Position numbers and translations under genes: made by a program
Shown: positions 15,193 to 23,948 of the stretch, in pieces
Position numbering within the stretch: the stretch's first letter is position 1
How the letters are laid out: every line of letters begins with the position of its first letter
Source: UBA6176 sp041688515
Lineage (GTDB): Bacteria > Verrucomicrobiota > Verrucomicrobiia > Limisphaerales > UBA9464
Length of the DNA: 24,308 nucleotides
NCBI GenBank assembly: GCA_041688515.1
Contig: JBDNHZ010000023.1
Span: forward strand, 1-24,308
Reading direction: 5' to 3'
Notes under the pieces: generated by a model
Told to the model about the DNA's origin: nothing
Database searches by the model: none
The model's input: the letters and a program-made list of their open reading frames with translations, nothing else

Positions 15193-16307
15193 GTGTTCGA
15201 GCTGGATTCCGAGGACGGAGCGGCCTGCGGTTCAGGCAGGCCGATGCCCATGGATGGCTTGAGGGTTTCGCGGGCGTCCGCACCGGCGAGGGACAACTCG
15301 GTCACGACCTGGAGGAAATCCATGCCCACCATCCGCTGGGCCCGACGAAGGAGATAGATGATCGGGCTGGAGGGCTCGGTGCGGGTGAGGAAATCGCAGA
15401 TGACCCCGAGTTGCTTGACCACGTCTTCTCTGGAGCGCATCACCCCGGACCCGCCTTCCCCTCGGGGACCGGAGTCGCCGGAGCTCTTCTGACCTGAACC
15501 AGCCGCGGCAGGGGTTGCGGTGGCGTCCCCATCCGCGGACGTGCCTTCCGCGGAGGCGGTCTGGAGGTAGGGGGAGATGACGCCCTCCATGCGGCTGAGG
15601 GTATCCTTCAGATCAGTGAAGCTCTCGGCCTTGGCTGAGCCCACCTTGGAGGTCAGCAGGGCGTCGAGTTCCTCGACGAGTTTCAGGATCTCCTCCAGCA
15701 GGGCCATGGAGGCGGTGAACTGCTCCTGGGGGGTCGACCGGAACAGGGCGGTGAGCGTGGCGGCATCCATGCCTTTGGGCGTGCCTTCTCCGGCAGTCGA
15801 TCGGCCTCGGGAGAGATCGACCTCTGCCAGAGTCACGAACCGGCCTTCGCTCCCCGCCAGGGGCACTTCGAAGAGATGGTTCATGGCCAGCAACCATTCC
15901 GTGGGCCAGCGGGACTTCTTGAGCGTGGTCAGCAGGTTGAGCCGCTGGGTGGGATCATTGCCATCGGAGGGATCCAGGAGGGGATGAAACGTGTCCCAAT
16001 ACTCGCGGACATAGCCCAGAACCAACTGCAGACCGTCGCGGAATCCTTCGAGTCCCTTCTGCTTGAGCAGGCAGCTCGAAAGGATGACCACCACCTTCAG
16101 GTGTTTGCTCTTGGAGAGGAACGATTCGCATTCCTTGCGGAGCTTCCGCCAGTCGGGCGGTTCGGGCAGGGTCCCCTTGACCTCATCCCCCGGGGTCCCC
16201 TTGGCAAGGTCATCGATCCGGAACATCTCCGTCGAATCGTTCATGTCGGGCCCGGCAGGGTTGCCGGGCGAGAGGGGAGCCAGAAGGTTTTCGACGTAGG
16301 TATCCAT
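15189..16307 (-). CDS. tssA: T6SS assembly/cap protein TssA (ImpA family)
   Basis: A 372-residue ImpA-type TssA, which contacts the baseplate and the distal sheath end during assembly. The ImpA-N domain covers about residues 5-140 (LLAPLSPGNPAGPDM, then PDWRKLRKECESFLSKSKHLKVVVILSSCLLKQKGL in pieces, and REYWDTFHPLLDPSDGNDP). A low-complexity Ala/Gly/Ser/Thr linker lies around 265-300. The short C-terminal part has SREDVVKQLGVICDF, EPSSPIIYLLRRAQR and MDFLQVV, typical of the TssA1-like branch. Start 16307 lies 33 bases after the TagF-fusion gene. The stop overlaps the methyltransferase start by four bases. Confidence 0.93.
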   Translation of the reverse strand: MDTYVENLLAPLSPGNPAGPDMNDSTEMFRIDDLAKGTPGDEVKGTLPEPPDWRKLRKECESFLSKSKHLKVVVILSSCLLKQKGLEGFRDGLQLVLGYVREYWDTFHPLLDPSDGNDPTQRLNLLTTLKKSRWPTEWLLAMNHLFEVPLAGSEGRFVTLAEVDLSRGRSTAGEGTPKGMDAATLTALFRSTPQEQFTASMALLEEILKLVEELDALLTSKVGSAKAESFTDLKDTLSRMEGVISPYLQTASAEGTSADGDATATPAAAGSGQKSSGDSGPRGEGGSGVMRSREDVVKQLGVICDFLTRTEPSSPIIYLLRRAQRMVGMDFLQVVTELSLAGADARETLKPSMGIGLPEPQAAPSSESSSNT

Positions 16308-16340
16308 GAGAGGCGTATGGGATGGAAATGGGCGCAGGGC

Positions 16341-19300
16341 TCAGGGGACGACGAGACGGATCTCCGCGAGCAGTGCCTTGGCCTGACCGAGTTGGTCGAG
16401 GTCAACGCGGTCCAGAACGAGACGGAGTCCGGCGTCGATATAAGCCTGGGTCTTCGCTTTTTCGTCCAACGCCTGGGGTTGGACCACCAGGCTGGCGAAC
16501 GATCCGCCGGCGACGCTCAACGCCCCGGACTGGGGATCGCGCACGTACTCGGCGACATTGCCCTGCCAATGGCGCAGGGCCTGCGGGTCGGATTCCCCTC
16601 CCGCACTGACCGCCTGGAAGAACGGGCCGGAACCGCGGTCGGCGATGCCGGAATCACCGGGAGCATCGACGGTCACCAATCGGTTCACCACGATCCCCGA
16701 GTGTTCGTACTTGGCTTCCCATCGGCTGACGAGGCCCTCGGACAACGCCTTCACGGCCTTGGGACGCGCCGGGAAGTTGACGGTTCCCATCCGGGAATTG
16801 ATCTCAGTCCACTCGGCGGGGGAGGGCAGCCGGCAGCCGAGCGCCTTGGCAATTCCCTCGGCCAGATTGGCGGAGATGCAGTTGGCTGGAAGTTCCGTTC
16901 CGTCCGCCGCGAAGAGCCGCAGATCGACACTTTTGTACACTGACCCGGCGGCGATCCGGGGGAGTTCGGAGGAAAGACTGGGGGCCGGCGTAATGCCGAT
17001 GTTGTTCCAGACGCCGGCGACCTGTGAATCCGCGCCCGCCTTGCGGCTGACCTTCGAGCGGCTGGCGGTCTGCTCGACCCACTTGCGGCGCAGTTCGGGA
17101 CTGCTGTTCAACAGCGACGCGAGATCCCGGGCGCTGAACTCCTCGCGGGCCACCAGGATCGGGGCCGCGACTCCCGACGGAGGCAGGACGAAGGTCACGC
17201 GGGCTCCAGAAGGAAAGACTGCCACGGCCTCGCGACTGGCGTTCTTCACCTCGAAGCTGAACGGGCGATTCCCCTTGGTCCGCTCCCAGTCCACCCGCTC
17301 GAAGGGATCCTCGGGAAGCTTCAGCGCGGCGATCTGATCGAGGACGGTCCGGTTGGCGGGAGACTCGGGAAGCTTGCCCGCGCCGGTATCGGTGCGCAGG
17401 ACCTCGACGAGACGCTTCGCGTCGTTCAACTGGCCGGCTTGAAGCGCGCCAGCGATCTGCACCCAGCGCTGGTGGGTGATGAAGCCGGCGGGCAACCAGC
17501 CTTCCAACCCCGGCTGACCTGCGAGTGGAGCCGTGACGGCCGTCATCGAATCAATCGGAAGCCCGGCACCCACCCGCGTTTGCCACAAACGGGCGAACCA
17601 CGCCTTCTGCCGGCTCAGATCCTTCCAGACACCGGCCTTCGCAACCAAGCCGGCAAGATCGCAGGCGTGCTTCCAGTGGGCATCGGTCGCCGCCCACGCC
17701 GGCCCGGCCGCGATCCGCTCGCAGACGGCCGAGACCGACAGCAGATCGGCACCCGCTGCCGGGCCGGATTCGGGAATGGGTTTGCTCCACGTCTCGGTGG
17801 CCAGAAGGCGAAGGCGATCGACGTTGAACGTCTTGAGACTGGCTTGAAAGGAGGGGTTGTCCGGCTGCCCGGTCAGGATGCCGCGGGCGGCAGTGGTATT
17901 GGTCCACATCCCGTCGGCCCAGGCGGTGCTCAGTTGAAGGGCCGCATTGGCCAGGGCAATCACGCCGGCCGTCTCCCGCTGAACGCCGGCGAGCGCGGCC
18001 GGTGCATCGATGCGGAACCGGAGCGTGGCAGAATCCAGGGCAATTGCCTGCAACGTCGTCCAGGTATCCAGACGCCAGACGGCTTCAGGAACCCGACCCG
18101 ACAACGGCGGCGGAACCTGGGTCAGGCCGGGATCCCGACCCGCCGACTCCAGGGCGGAGAAAAAAGCCCACGAAGAATCCAGGGTCTCGGTCCAGCGCAG
18201 GGTGGAGGCCGCAGCATCCGCGGGATTTTCACCGTCCACCTTCCGAGCGGCGAGGTTGAGGTAGTTCAGCCAGAACTCCTGCAGGGGAGTGGCGAGCTTG
18301 CGGGTGTCGCGGGACAACTGCACCTGGGCCTTCGGACTGGCGACCAGGGACCAGGCCCTCTGAAGGCGATCGCCCACCGCAGCGACGCGGGTCTGCAGGT
18401 CCTTGAAGGCGGTCACCGCCTGCGGATTCGCCTGCACCAGCGGGGCCTGGCTCGCCTCGGTGAACTGGGTCGAAAGCGCGGCCAACTCCGTGCGGATCGA
18501 ATCGCCCTGATCCTTGCGGACCCGCAGGAGGAACTTCAGGCGTTCTCCTTCGGCCTCGGCCCGCAGGGCCTCCTTGACGGCGACGACCTCGGCAACCCCA
18601 AGCACGCGGGTGGCTCCCACGACGGCATTGCTCCAGCCATTCCAGGTCAACGCCGGTCCCGCCTTTGAAAGGCTGGTTGCCAGAGACGCCGGATCCACTT
18701 TCGGGAGCGCGCCCTGGGCCCAGGTCCGCGTGGCCGTCGCCACCGCGATGGAGGAATCGAGGGCCGCGGCCCACGGGGCTGGCTCGCGGATCTGCCGAAG
18801 AGCAGCGAGATCGTTCGAGCGGATCAAGGTCGCGTGCTGCGGATCCACCGGGGCCATCTCCGACCAGGCCGCGGTCCATGCGGCCACCCGATTGGAGGCC
18901 TGTCGCCACTGGGTCTCCACGGGGGTCAGCGCCTGGATATGGGTCGTCGGATTCCGGCTGCCCATCGGAAGGGCGAGGGCCGTTTGCCAGCCCGGGACCA
19001 TCCCGGAAGCCGGGCCATCGGTCAGTCCGGAGAGTTGGGAACGGATGCGGGCCGCGTAGCCGTTGGTGGCGGCGTTCATCAAGCGGGCCGCGGCGTCGGC
19101 ACCCCGACGGAGGTTGACGGTCTGGGCGGCCAGTTTGCTGGTGGAAATGTTGTCGATCTCGGCGCCCCGGACCTTGTCGCGCCCGCCGAACACCACGAAC
19201 CAGGGTTCCCAGTTCTTCGGGTCCAGATCCCCGAGACTGGCCTGGACCTGCTCCGCCCAGAGCGTTCCCGGCTCCGCGGCGGCGGCCGCGTCCTTCAACT

Positions 19301-20645
19301 GTCGGTATTGGTCCCAGTAGAGGAGCCAACGTCCCGAATGATCGCTGTTGTCGACCGGGGCCGTGCCGGGCTTTGCGCGAGGAGTTCCAACGGTGGCCTT
19401 GGAGCCCCCGGTAGGGGTCGGCCTGGCAACGGTTTCATTGGTCCCGGACTCCGTCTCCGATTCCAAACTCCGGAAGACCAGGAAGGCCGCGATCCCCGCC
19501 AGCACGAGGCCGCCTGCCGCAATGGGGATCCACGGGATCGACCGAGAACCTGAGGCGGAGCGGGACGATTTCCGTGCCATGGGCTCGGAGGACGAAGTTT
19601 CCGTCGGCGCTCCCTTGGCCGGGGCGGATGCCGGACGTCCGGTGGTGGGATTCGGTCGGTAGCGGGAAGGAACCGGTCCAAAGATGGAAACCTTGCGCGC
19701 GTCGCCCCAGGGCAGGCCCACCGCCTGAAGTGCCTGCTCCGATTCGGAAGCGAATTCCGGGGTGATCTTGAAAGGAACGTCGGTGACCGGATACACCTCC
19801 TGGATGCCGCCCAGAACCGGCTTGAGGGTCGTGGCGTTGATCACGCCGACGATGATGTCGCACCATTCGGCCCCCTCGGCCTGAACCAGCAGAGCCGGCG
19901 CATTGGCCCGCAGTTGCGTCCGCAGAAAGGCCAGCCAACCGGTTATCCCGCCCAGCCCGGCCGACGCCGGCGAAGGAAGGCGCATCCCCTCGAATTCCCG
20001 GATGGCCGGACGCTTGGCCGCCGTGAGCCGGCTTGCGGTCTCCGCGATGGCGGCATCGGCGTACTGCGTCTTGAGAAAATAGAGGAGCCGATGCCAGCGC
20101 GTGGGATCGAGCGGCCCAGTCTTGACCCATTCGTCGGCGCGCTGGAGCTGAATGTCCTCCGGTTGCGGAGGCGAGGCCTGCAACACCTTCCGAGCCTGGA
20201 GCTGCAATTCCGCCACCGCTGCCACCACCTCGTCCCGCACCCGGGTGGCGCGGACGGTCTGCATCGCCTGCTGGAAAAGCGGATCCAACAAGGGAACGGC
20301 CGTGCTGGCGTCAACACCGGTCACATGCACGCACAGGATCATCGGGTAATGATCCCGTCCGACCTCGTCGGCCGAGGGCCACATCCAGCCGAAGACCAGG
20401 TCGCCGGCGTTCTGCCAGAGAAAGCGCCGCACGGTCTCGGCCATCGCATGACCAGACGACGCGGAGGGCCAGTCTCCGGAGGTGATCAGGCTGCCAATGG
20501 CTCCGAGATAGAGTTCGCCCTCGATCTTCGAGAGCACCGCAGACGCGGCCCCCAGTCCTTCGATGTGATCCGACCAAGTCGGGTGCTTGCCGTAGCCTGC
20601 CGCCTGCGCTGTCGCCGACACCGGATTGTTGGAGGAAGGATCCAT
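16341..20645 (-). CDS. TagF-domain transmembrane protein with SUMF1/FGE-like C-terminus
   Basis: A 1434-residue fusion. Residues 15-110 match the TagF/DUF2094 family: GYGKHPTWSDHIE (compare GFYGKLP...GDF) and PSADEVGRDHYPMI (compare PSVDRVGRYFP). TagF is a post-translational repressor that acts with Fha in P. aeruginosa. After residues about 330-368, a basic Ser/Pro-rich stretch, there is one hydrophobic helix (370-392, IPWIPIAAGGLVLAGIAAF), so the N-terminus is probably cytoplasmic and the rest periplasmic. Residues about 430-1200 are helical, Ala/Trp-rich and unrecognised. The end (about 1185-1425) reads like a formylglycine-generating-enzyme/SUMF1 fold: ILVAREEFSARDLASLL, CRLPSPAEW, GNVAEYVRD, AGGSF and GLRLVLDR. 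The catalytic Cys pair of true FGE is not seen, so it is probably a binding module. The gene sits 38 bases after tssM, the HSI-I position of tagF. Confidence 0.85.
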   Translation of the reverse strand: MDPSSNNPVSATAQAAGYGKHPTWSDHIEGLGAASAVLSKIEGELYLGAIGSLITSGDWPSASSGHAMAETVRRFLWQNAGDLVFGWMWPSADEVGRDHYPMILCVHVTGVDASTAVPLLDPLFQQAMQTVRATRVRDEVVAAVAELQLQARKVLQASPPQPEDIQLQRADEWVKTGPLDPTRWHRLLYFLKTQYADAAIAETASRLTAAKRPAIREFEGMRLPSPASAGLGGITGWLAFLRTQLRANAPALLVQAEGAEWCDIIVGVINATTLKPVLGGIQEVYPVTDVPFKITPEFASESEQALQAVGLPWGDARKVSIFGPVPSRYRPNPTTGRPASAPAKGAPTETSSSEPMARKSSRSASGSRSIPWIPIAAGGLVLAGIAAFLVFRSLESETESGTNETVARPTPTGGSKATVGTPRAKPGTAPVDNSDHSGRWLLYWDQYRQLKDAAAAAEPGTLWAEQVQASLGDLDPKNWEPWFVVFGGRDKVRGAEIDNISTSKLAAQTVNLRRGADAAARLMNAATNGYAARIRSQLSGLTDGPASGMVPGWQTALALPMGSRNPTTHIQALTPVETQWRQASNRVAAWTAAWSEMAPVDPQHATLIRSNDLAALRQIREPAPWAAALDSSIAVATATRTWAQGALPKVDPASLATSLSKAGPALTWNGWSNAVVGATRVLGVAEVVAVKEALRAEAEGERLKFLLRVRKDQGDSIRTELAALSTQFTEASQAPLVQANPQAVTAFKDLQTRVAAVGDRLQRAWSLVASPKAQVQLSRDTRKLATPLQEFWLNYLNLAARKVDGENPADAAASTLRWTETLDSSWAFFSALESAGRDPGLTQVPPPLSGRVPEAVWRLDTWTTLQAIALDSATLRFRIDAPAALAGVQRETAGVIALANAALQLSTAWADGMWTNTTAARGILTGQPDNPSFQASLKTFNVDRLRLLATETWSKPIPESGPAAGADLLSVSAVCERIAAGPAWAATDAHWKHACDLAGLVAKAGVWKDLSRQKAWFARLWQTRVGAGLPIDSMTAVTAPLAGQPGLEGWLPAGFITHQRWVQIAGALQAGQLNDAKRLVEVLRTDTGAGKLPESPANRTVLDQIAALKLPEDPFERVDWERTKGNRPFSFEVKNASREAVAVFPSGARVTFVLPPSGVAAPILVAREEFSARDLASLLNSSPELRRKWVEQTASRSKVSRKAGADSQVAGVWNNIGITPAPSLSSELPRIAAGSVYKSVDLRLFAADGTELPANCISANLAEGIAKALGCRLPSPAEWTEINSRMGTVNFPARPKAVKALSEGLVSRWEAKYEHSGIVVNRLVTVDAPGDSGIADRGSGPFFQAVSAGGESDPQALRHWQGNVAEYVRDPQSGALSVAGGSFASLVVQPQALDEKAKTQAYIDAGLRLVLDRVDLDQLGQAKALLAEIRLVVP

Positions 20646-20683
20646 GGGGTGGTTTGTGCCGCGTCAGGTTTGGGGTGAAGCCG

Positions 20684-23600
20684 TTACTCCACCCAATTGG
20701 CTCCGATGACCTCGATGTTGACCGCCGAACCATTGCCGATCGGCAAGGCAACGACGTGATTGGTCCGGAGGGAACCCGTGCCGGCGTCCCAGAACCGCTC
20801 CAGGAATCTCCATCGACCGGCCAACGTTCCCGACTCTTCACGTTCACGATCGGAAAAGCGTGCCTTGAAGATGAAGCGATCAAAAGGGACAATCTTGGTG
20901 ACCGTCTGCGAGCTGCTGAAGTTAACGAAGTCCCCGACTCCGTCGGGATCGAGATTCAGGGAGCGGAAGGCAGGATCCGCCTGCTTGGCGGCGAGCTTGA
21001 ACTGGATCGCCATTTTCTTTCGGGTCACCAGTTGATCGGCAATCCCGATCAGGCGGGCCAGATTGGTGGTGCTGGAGCGACTGTCGGGATGACCCAGTCC
21101 ATTGGGATCGGCCAGCATGGCCTTGGCCCGGGCCACGATCGGACCAAACTGGTCTTCCGGAATCCGGCTGTCGGAATTGGCCAGGGGCCAACGGGCCAGA
21201 TCCGCCTCGACGCGCCGGGCCAGATCCCCGGCGTCGGTGGAAGCACGACCCCGCTGGTAGGCACCCGCCAGCAACAGGACGCGACCGAGCTCGTTGCTGA
21301 CCGTGGAACTCCGGCGACGAAGCTCATCGCGTTCCTTCTCGAACCGGTTCCAGCCGGCGAACGGAAGCTCGGCCGTGGGGCCGTACTCCGGACCGAACAG
21401 CACGAGGGACGCGGCGACGGCGGGAAGCAGTTCTTCACCCTTCTGGGAGGCGGCGCTGATCTCCGCCAGGGAGAAGTCGCGGGTCAACTGACCCCAGCGT
21501 TCCTTCAGGCTGCTGACCTCCGTATTCCGGAAGTCGGTGATCTTCTTGAGGAAATCGGGGGCGAGATTGCCCACCTTGACGCTTGTCAGGTCGTCCTGGA
21601 GGGCCTTGAACGATTGTCCAAAGGAACCATCCAGCTTGCGGGTCGCCTCGTCGCCGGCTCCGGCAAGATTGGCGTGGACCCGGACCCCAGGCCGGGCGGC
21701 CACCCAGGCATTGAAGGACGCGCGCAGATTCTGAAGATCGGCCGCCGAGAGACGGTTGGGATCGACCTTCTCGGTGAGGCTCTCGAACTGGTCGAGGGCA
21801 TTGATGAACGCCTGATCGGCCGAAGCCTGGCGGCGCGCGGAATCGATGAAATCGACACTGACCTTCAGGTCGTACTTCTTGTCGCCAATCAGGGCGTCGA
21901 AGGCGTCCGCCGTGCGATCCCACAGTTTCTCCCGGATCGGCGCATACCATTCCGTCGAGATCAACTTGGCCTGACTGGCGCGGACGATCAGCTTGGCATT
22001 GTCCTCCAATGACTGGGGATCGGTGTCGAGGAAGGCCCCGAGGAAGGCTTTCGGGAACGGATCATTCTCCGCCAGGACGGGCGGCGGATTGGTGAGCAAC
22101 AGGGCATCGAACTTCACCAGACCGACCACCCGCGCCTGCCGGTTGGTGAGGCTGTCGGTGGCGCTGAGCACGGCCTGCGCCAATGGCCCGAGGTAATTGC
22201 GCTCGAAAAGCCGGGTCCATGCCTTCCGTCGGTCCTCCTGGGAGGCGCCTGAGCGGGACATGATCCAGCCGAAGGGCGGCGGGATCCGGGTATCCTTCGC
22301 GCAATCCGCCAGCGTCTCGCTCAGGACCGTGAAGGCCAGCATGTCGTCCTTTTCGTCCTTTTCGTCCTTTTCGTCCTTTTCGTCCTTGTCCTTCTTGTCG
22401 TCCTTGTCCTTCTTCAGGTCGGTGTTATGACCGCTATAGGTGACCTCCGACCCAGCCGGTTGGAAGTAGCTGTCGGACTTCATCCCCACCGCCGCCTTTT
22501 CCCATCCCCGCTTCGCATCGCCCAGATCCTTGCGCAGCCGGCTCGAACTGAACCAGGCCATGGTGGCCATGGCGCCCAGGCACAGGACCAGGGCGGAGAC
22601 GAACAGGATCTGGGTGCGACGCAGGGCGGCGACGGCGTTGCTGGCGCGGCTGACCAGATTCCGTTCTTTGAACAGCTTCTCGGCCAGGGTATCGCGGATG
22701 AAGAGCGCCCGGTCGCGCTTGAACAGTTCGTTCTGACGGGATTGCTCGCGGTACTGCTGCGGGGTCAACCCCATCGCCTCGGCAATGGTGCGATCGACCT
22801 CGGCGCCTTCGGTGATGGCCGAGTTGAAATAGATGCCGCGTAGGAACGGGGCGCGCCGGGTGTCGCTGAAGATCATCTCCATATAGGTGCGCACCGCGGG
22901 CGCGACCTTCTCGAGATGCGACGGAAAGACGAACAGGCTGTCCACCGCGTCCACGCGCCGGGCGTCCCCCGCCAGTTTCTGGTCGTAGAGCAACTGCCAG
23001 CGGCGATTGCGGAGTTCGGAGACGACCCCACTGAGAAAGTCCTCCACCTGCTCCGGCTTGAACGGTTCGTCGATGTTCTGGGACGGATTGGACCAGCCGA
23101 GCATCTGGCTCTGCTGCTTGGGATCGGAGAATGAATCGAAGTAGGAGCGGAACCCGGGGATGGTGTCGCACTTGCTGATCCAGACAATGACCGGGAAACG
23201 GACGTCGAGTTCCCGTTTCACCTGGAACAACGCCTCGCTGAGGAGCTTGGCTTTTTCGAGCGATTCTTCCTTGGTCTCGTTCTGCATCTTCTCGCCGTCG
23301 AGGACGAGGATGAGACCGTTGATCGGGCAACGGTTGCGGTTCTTGCGCAGCAGACGGAGGAACTGGGCGAGTTCCTGCGAGGCGAGGCTGTGCTCGCCAC
23401 CCGCGCCCACCGACCAACGGCCGGCGGTATCCAGCAGCACACCGGACTTGGTGAACCACCAGTCCATGGTCTTGGTGCCACCGGTGCCCTGACGTTCGTT
23501 CTGCATGCCCGGCAGAAACCCGATCCCGCTGTTGCGGACCGCGAAGGTCTTGCCGGATCCGGGTTCTCCCATGACGAGATACCAGGGAACATCATAGGGG

Positions 23601-23935
23601 TTGAAGCCCTCGCGCTTGTACAGTTCGAAGCCTTCGAGAAAACGGCGCCGGAGATCTTCCATGGCAGCCCGTTCCTCGGGCCTGGCAGCACCGGACGACC
23701 GTTTCGCGGCTTCATCAATGGCGCCTTCGAAGGCCTTGCCCCGGCGCTTCTGCATGAGCCGGTAGCCGACGTAGAGCAGGGCCGCCGCGACCAGCAGGGC
23801 AATGAGACTGAACAACAGCACCCACTTCCAGGGAGCGCCATTGGCGATGAAAAAGGCGTCGGCACCTGCCACGCCCACGGGGACCCCCAGAAGGATGCCC
23901 TTGGCCGGTGTCGAAAGATCGGAGAGTGCGTCCAT
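20684..23935 (-). CDS. tssM: T6SS membrane-complex protein TssM (IcmF)
   Basis: A 1083-residue IcmF/TssM that, with TssL and usually TssJ, forms the envelope-spanning complex. The N-terminus has hydrophobic segments around residues 12-30 and 38-58, then a cytoplasmic NTPase-like domain with intact Walker A GEPGSGKT (123-130), DTAGRW (169-174) and WISKCD. Another membrane helix lies at about 443-463 (ILFVSALVLCLGAMATMAWF). The periplasmic part follows, with a Lys/Asp/Glu-rich insert at about 507-531. It is at the short end of the family, mainly at the C-terminus. ATG 23935 is preferred over an upstream Met at 23992 because the upstream start would overlap tssL by 44 bases and add a basic non-family leader. 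The gene begins 13 bases after the tssL stop. Confidence 0.94.
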   Translation of the reverse strand: MDALSDLSTPAKGILLGVPVGVAGADAFFIANGAPWKWVLLFSLIALLVAAALLYVGYRLMQKRRGKAFEGAIDEAAKRSSGAARPEERAAMEDLRRRFLEGFELYKREGFNPYDVPWYLVMGEPGSGKTFAVRNSGIGFLPGMQNERQGTGGTKTMDWWFTKSGVLLDTAGRWSVGAGGEHSLASQELAQFLRLLRKNRNRCPINGLILVLDGEKMQNETKEESLEKAKLLSEALFQVKRELDVRFPVIVWISKCDTIPGFRSYFDSFSDPKQQSQMLGWSNPSQNIDEPFKPEQVEDFLSGVVSELRNRRWQLLYDQKLAGDARRVDAVDSLFVFPSHLEKVAPAVRTYMEMIFSDTRRAPFLRGIYFNSAITEGAEVDRTIAEAMGLTPQQYREQSRQNELFKRDRALFIRDTLAEKLFKERNLVSRASNAVAALRRTQILFVSALVLCLGAMATMAWFSSSRLRKDLGDAKRGWEKAAVGMKSDSYFQPAGSEVTYSGHNTDLKKDKDDKKDKDEKDEKDEKDEKDDMLAFTVLSETLADCAKDTRIPPPFGWIMSRSGASQEDRRKAWTRLFERNYLGPLAQAVLSATDSLTNRQARVVGLVKFDALLLTNPPPVLAENDPFPKAFLGAFLDTDPQSLEDNAKLIVRASQAKLISTEWYAPIREKLWDRTADAFDALIGDKKYDLKVSVDFIDSARRQASADQAFINALDQFESLTEKVDPNRLSAADLQNLRASFNAWVAARPGVRVHANLAGAGDEATRKLDGSFGQSFKALQDDLTSVKVGNLAPDFLKKITDFRNTEVSSLKERWGQLTRDFSLAEISAASQKGEELLPAVAASLVLFGPEYGPTAELPFAGWNRFEKERDELRRRSSTVSNELGRVLLLAGAYQRGRASTDAGDLARRVEADLARWPLANSDSRIPEDQFGPIVARAKAMLADPNGLGHPDSRSSTTNLARLIGIADQLVTRKKMAIQFKLAAKQADPAFRSLNLDPDGVGDFVNFSSSQTVTKIVPFDRFIFKARFSDREREESGTLAGRWRFLERFWDAGTGSLRTNHVVALPIGNGSAVNIEVIGANWVE
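22344..22415. repeat. 9-base tandem repeat inside tssM
   Basis: Eight 9-base units on the plus strand: TCGTCCTTT four times, then variants TCGTCCTTG, TCCTTCTTG, TCGTCCTTG, TCCTTCTTC. On the coding strand they give KDK/KDD/KDE triplets in the periplasmic part of TssM just after the last membrane helix. Copy-number change would add or remove three residues and leave the frame intact. Confidence 0.85.
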
Positions 23936-23948
23936 GGGATTGAGGGCT

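Noticed and set aside
16341..17100. An active formylglycine-generating enzyme at the C-terminus of the TagF fusion
   Set aside because: Only the fold-level motifs (RLPSPAEW, GNVAEYV, GGSF, GLR) are seen, without the catalytic Cys pair, and no sulfatase gene is nearby.
20654..22012. 452-residue plus-strand open frame antisense to tssM
   Set aside because: Mirrors the tssM C-terminal region and shows no recognisable domain.
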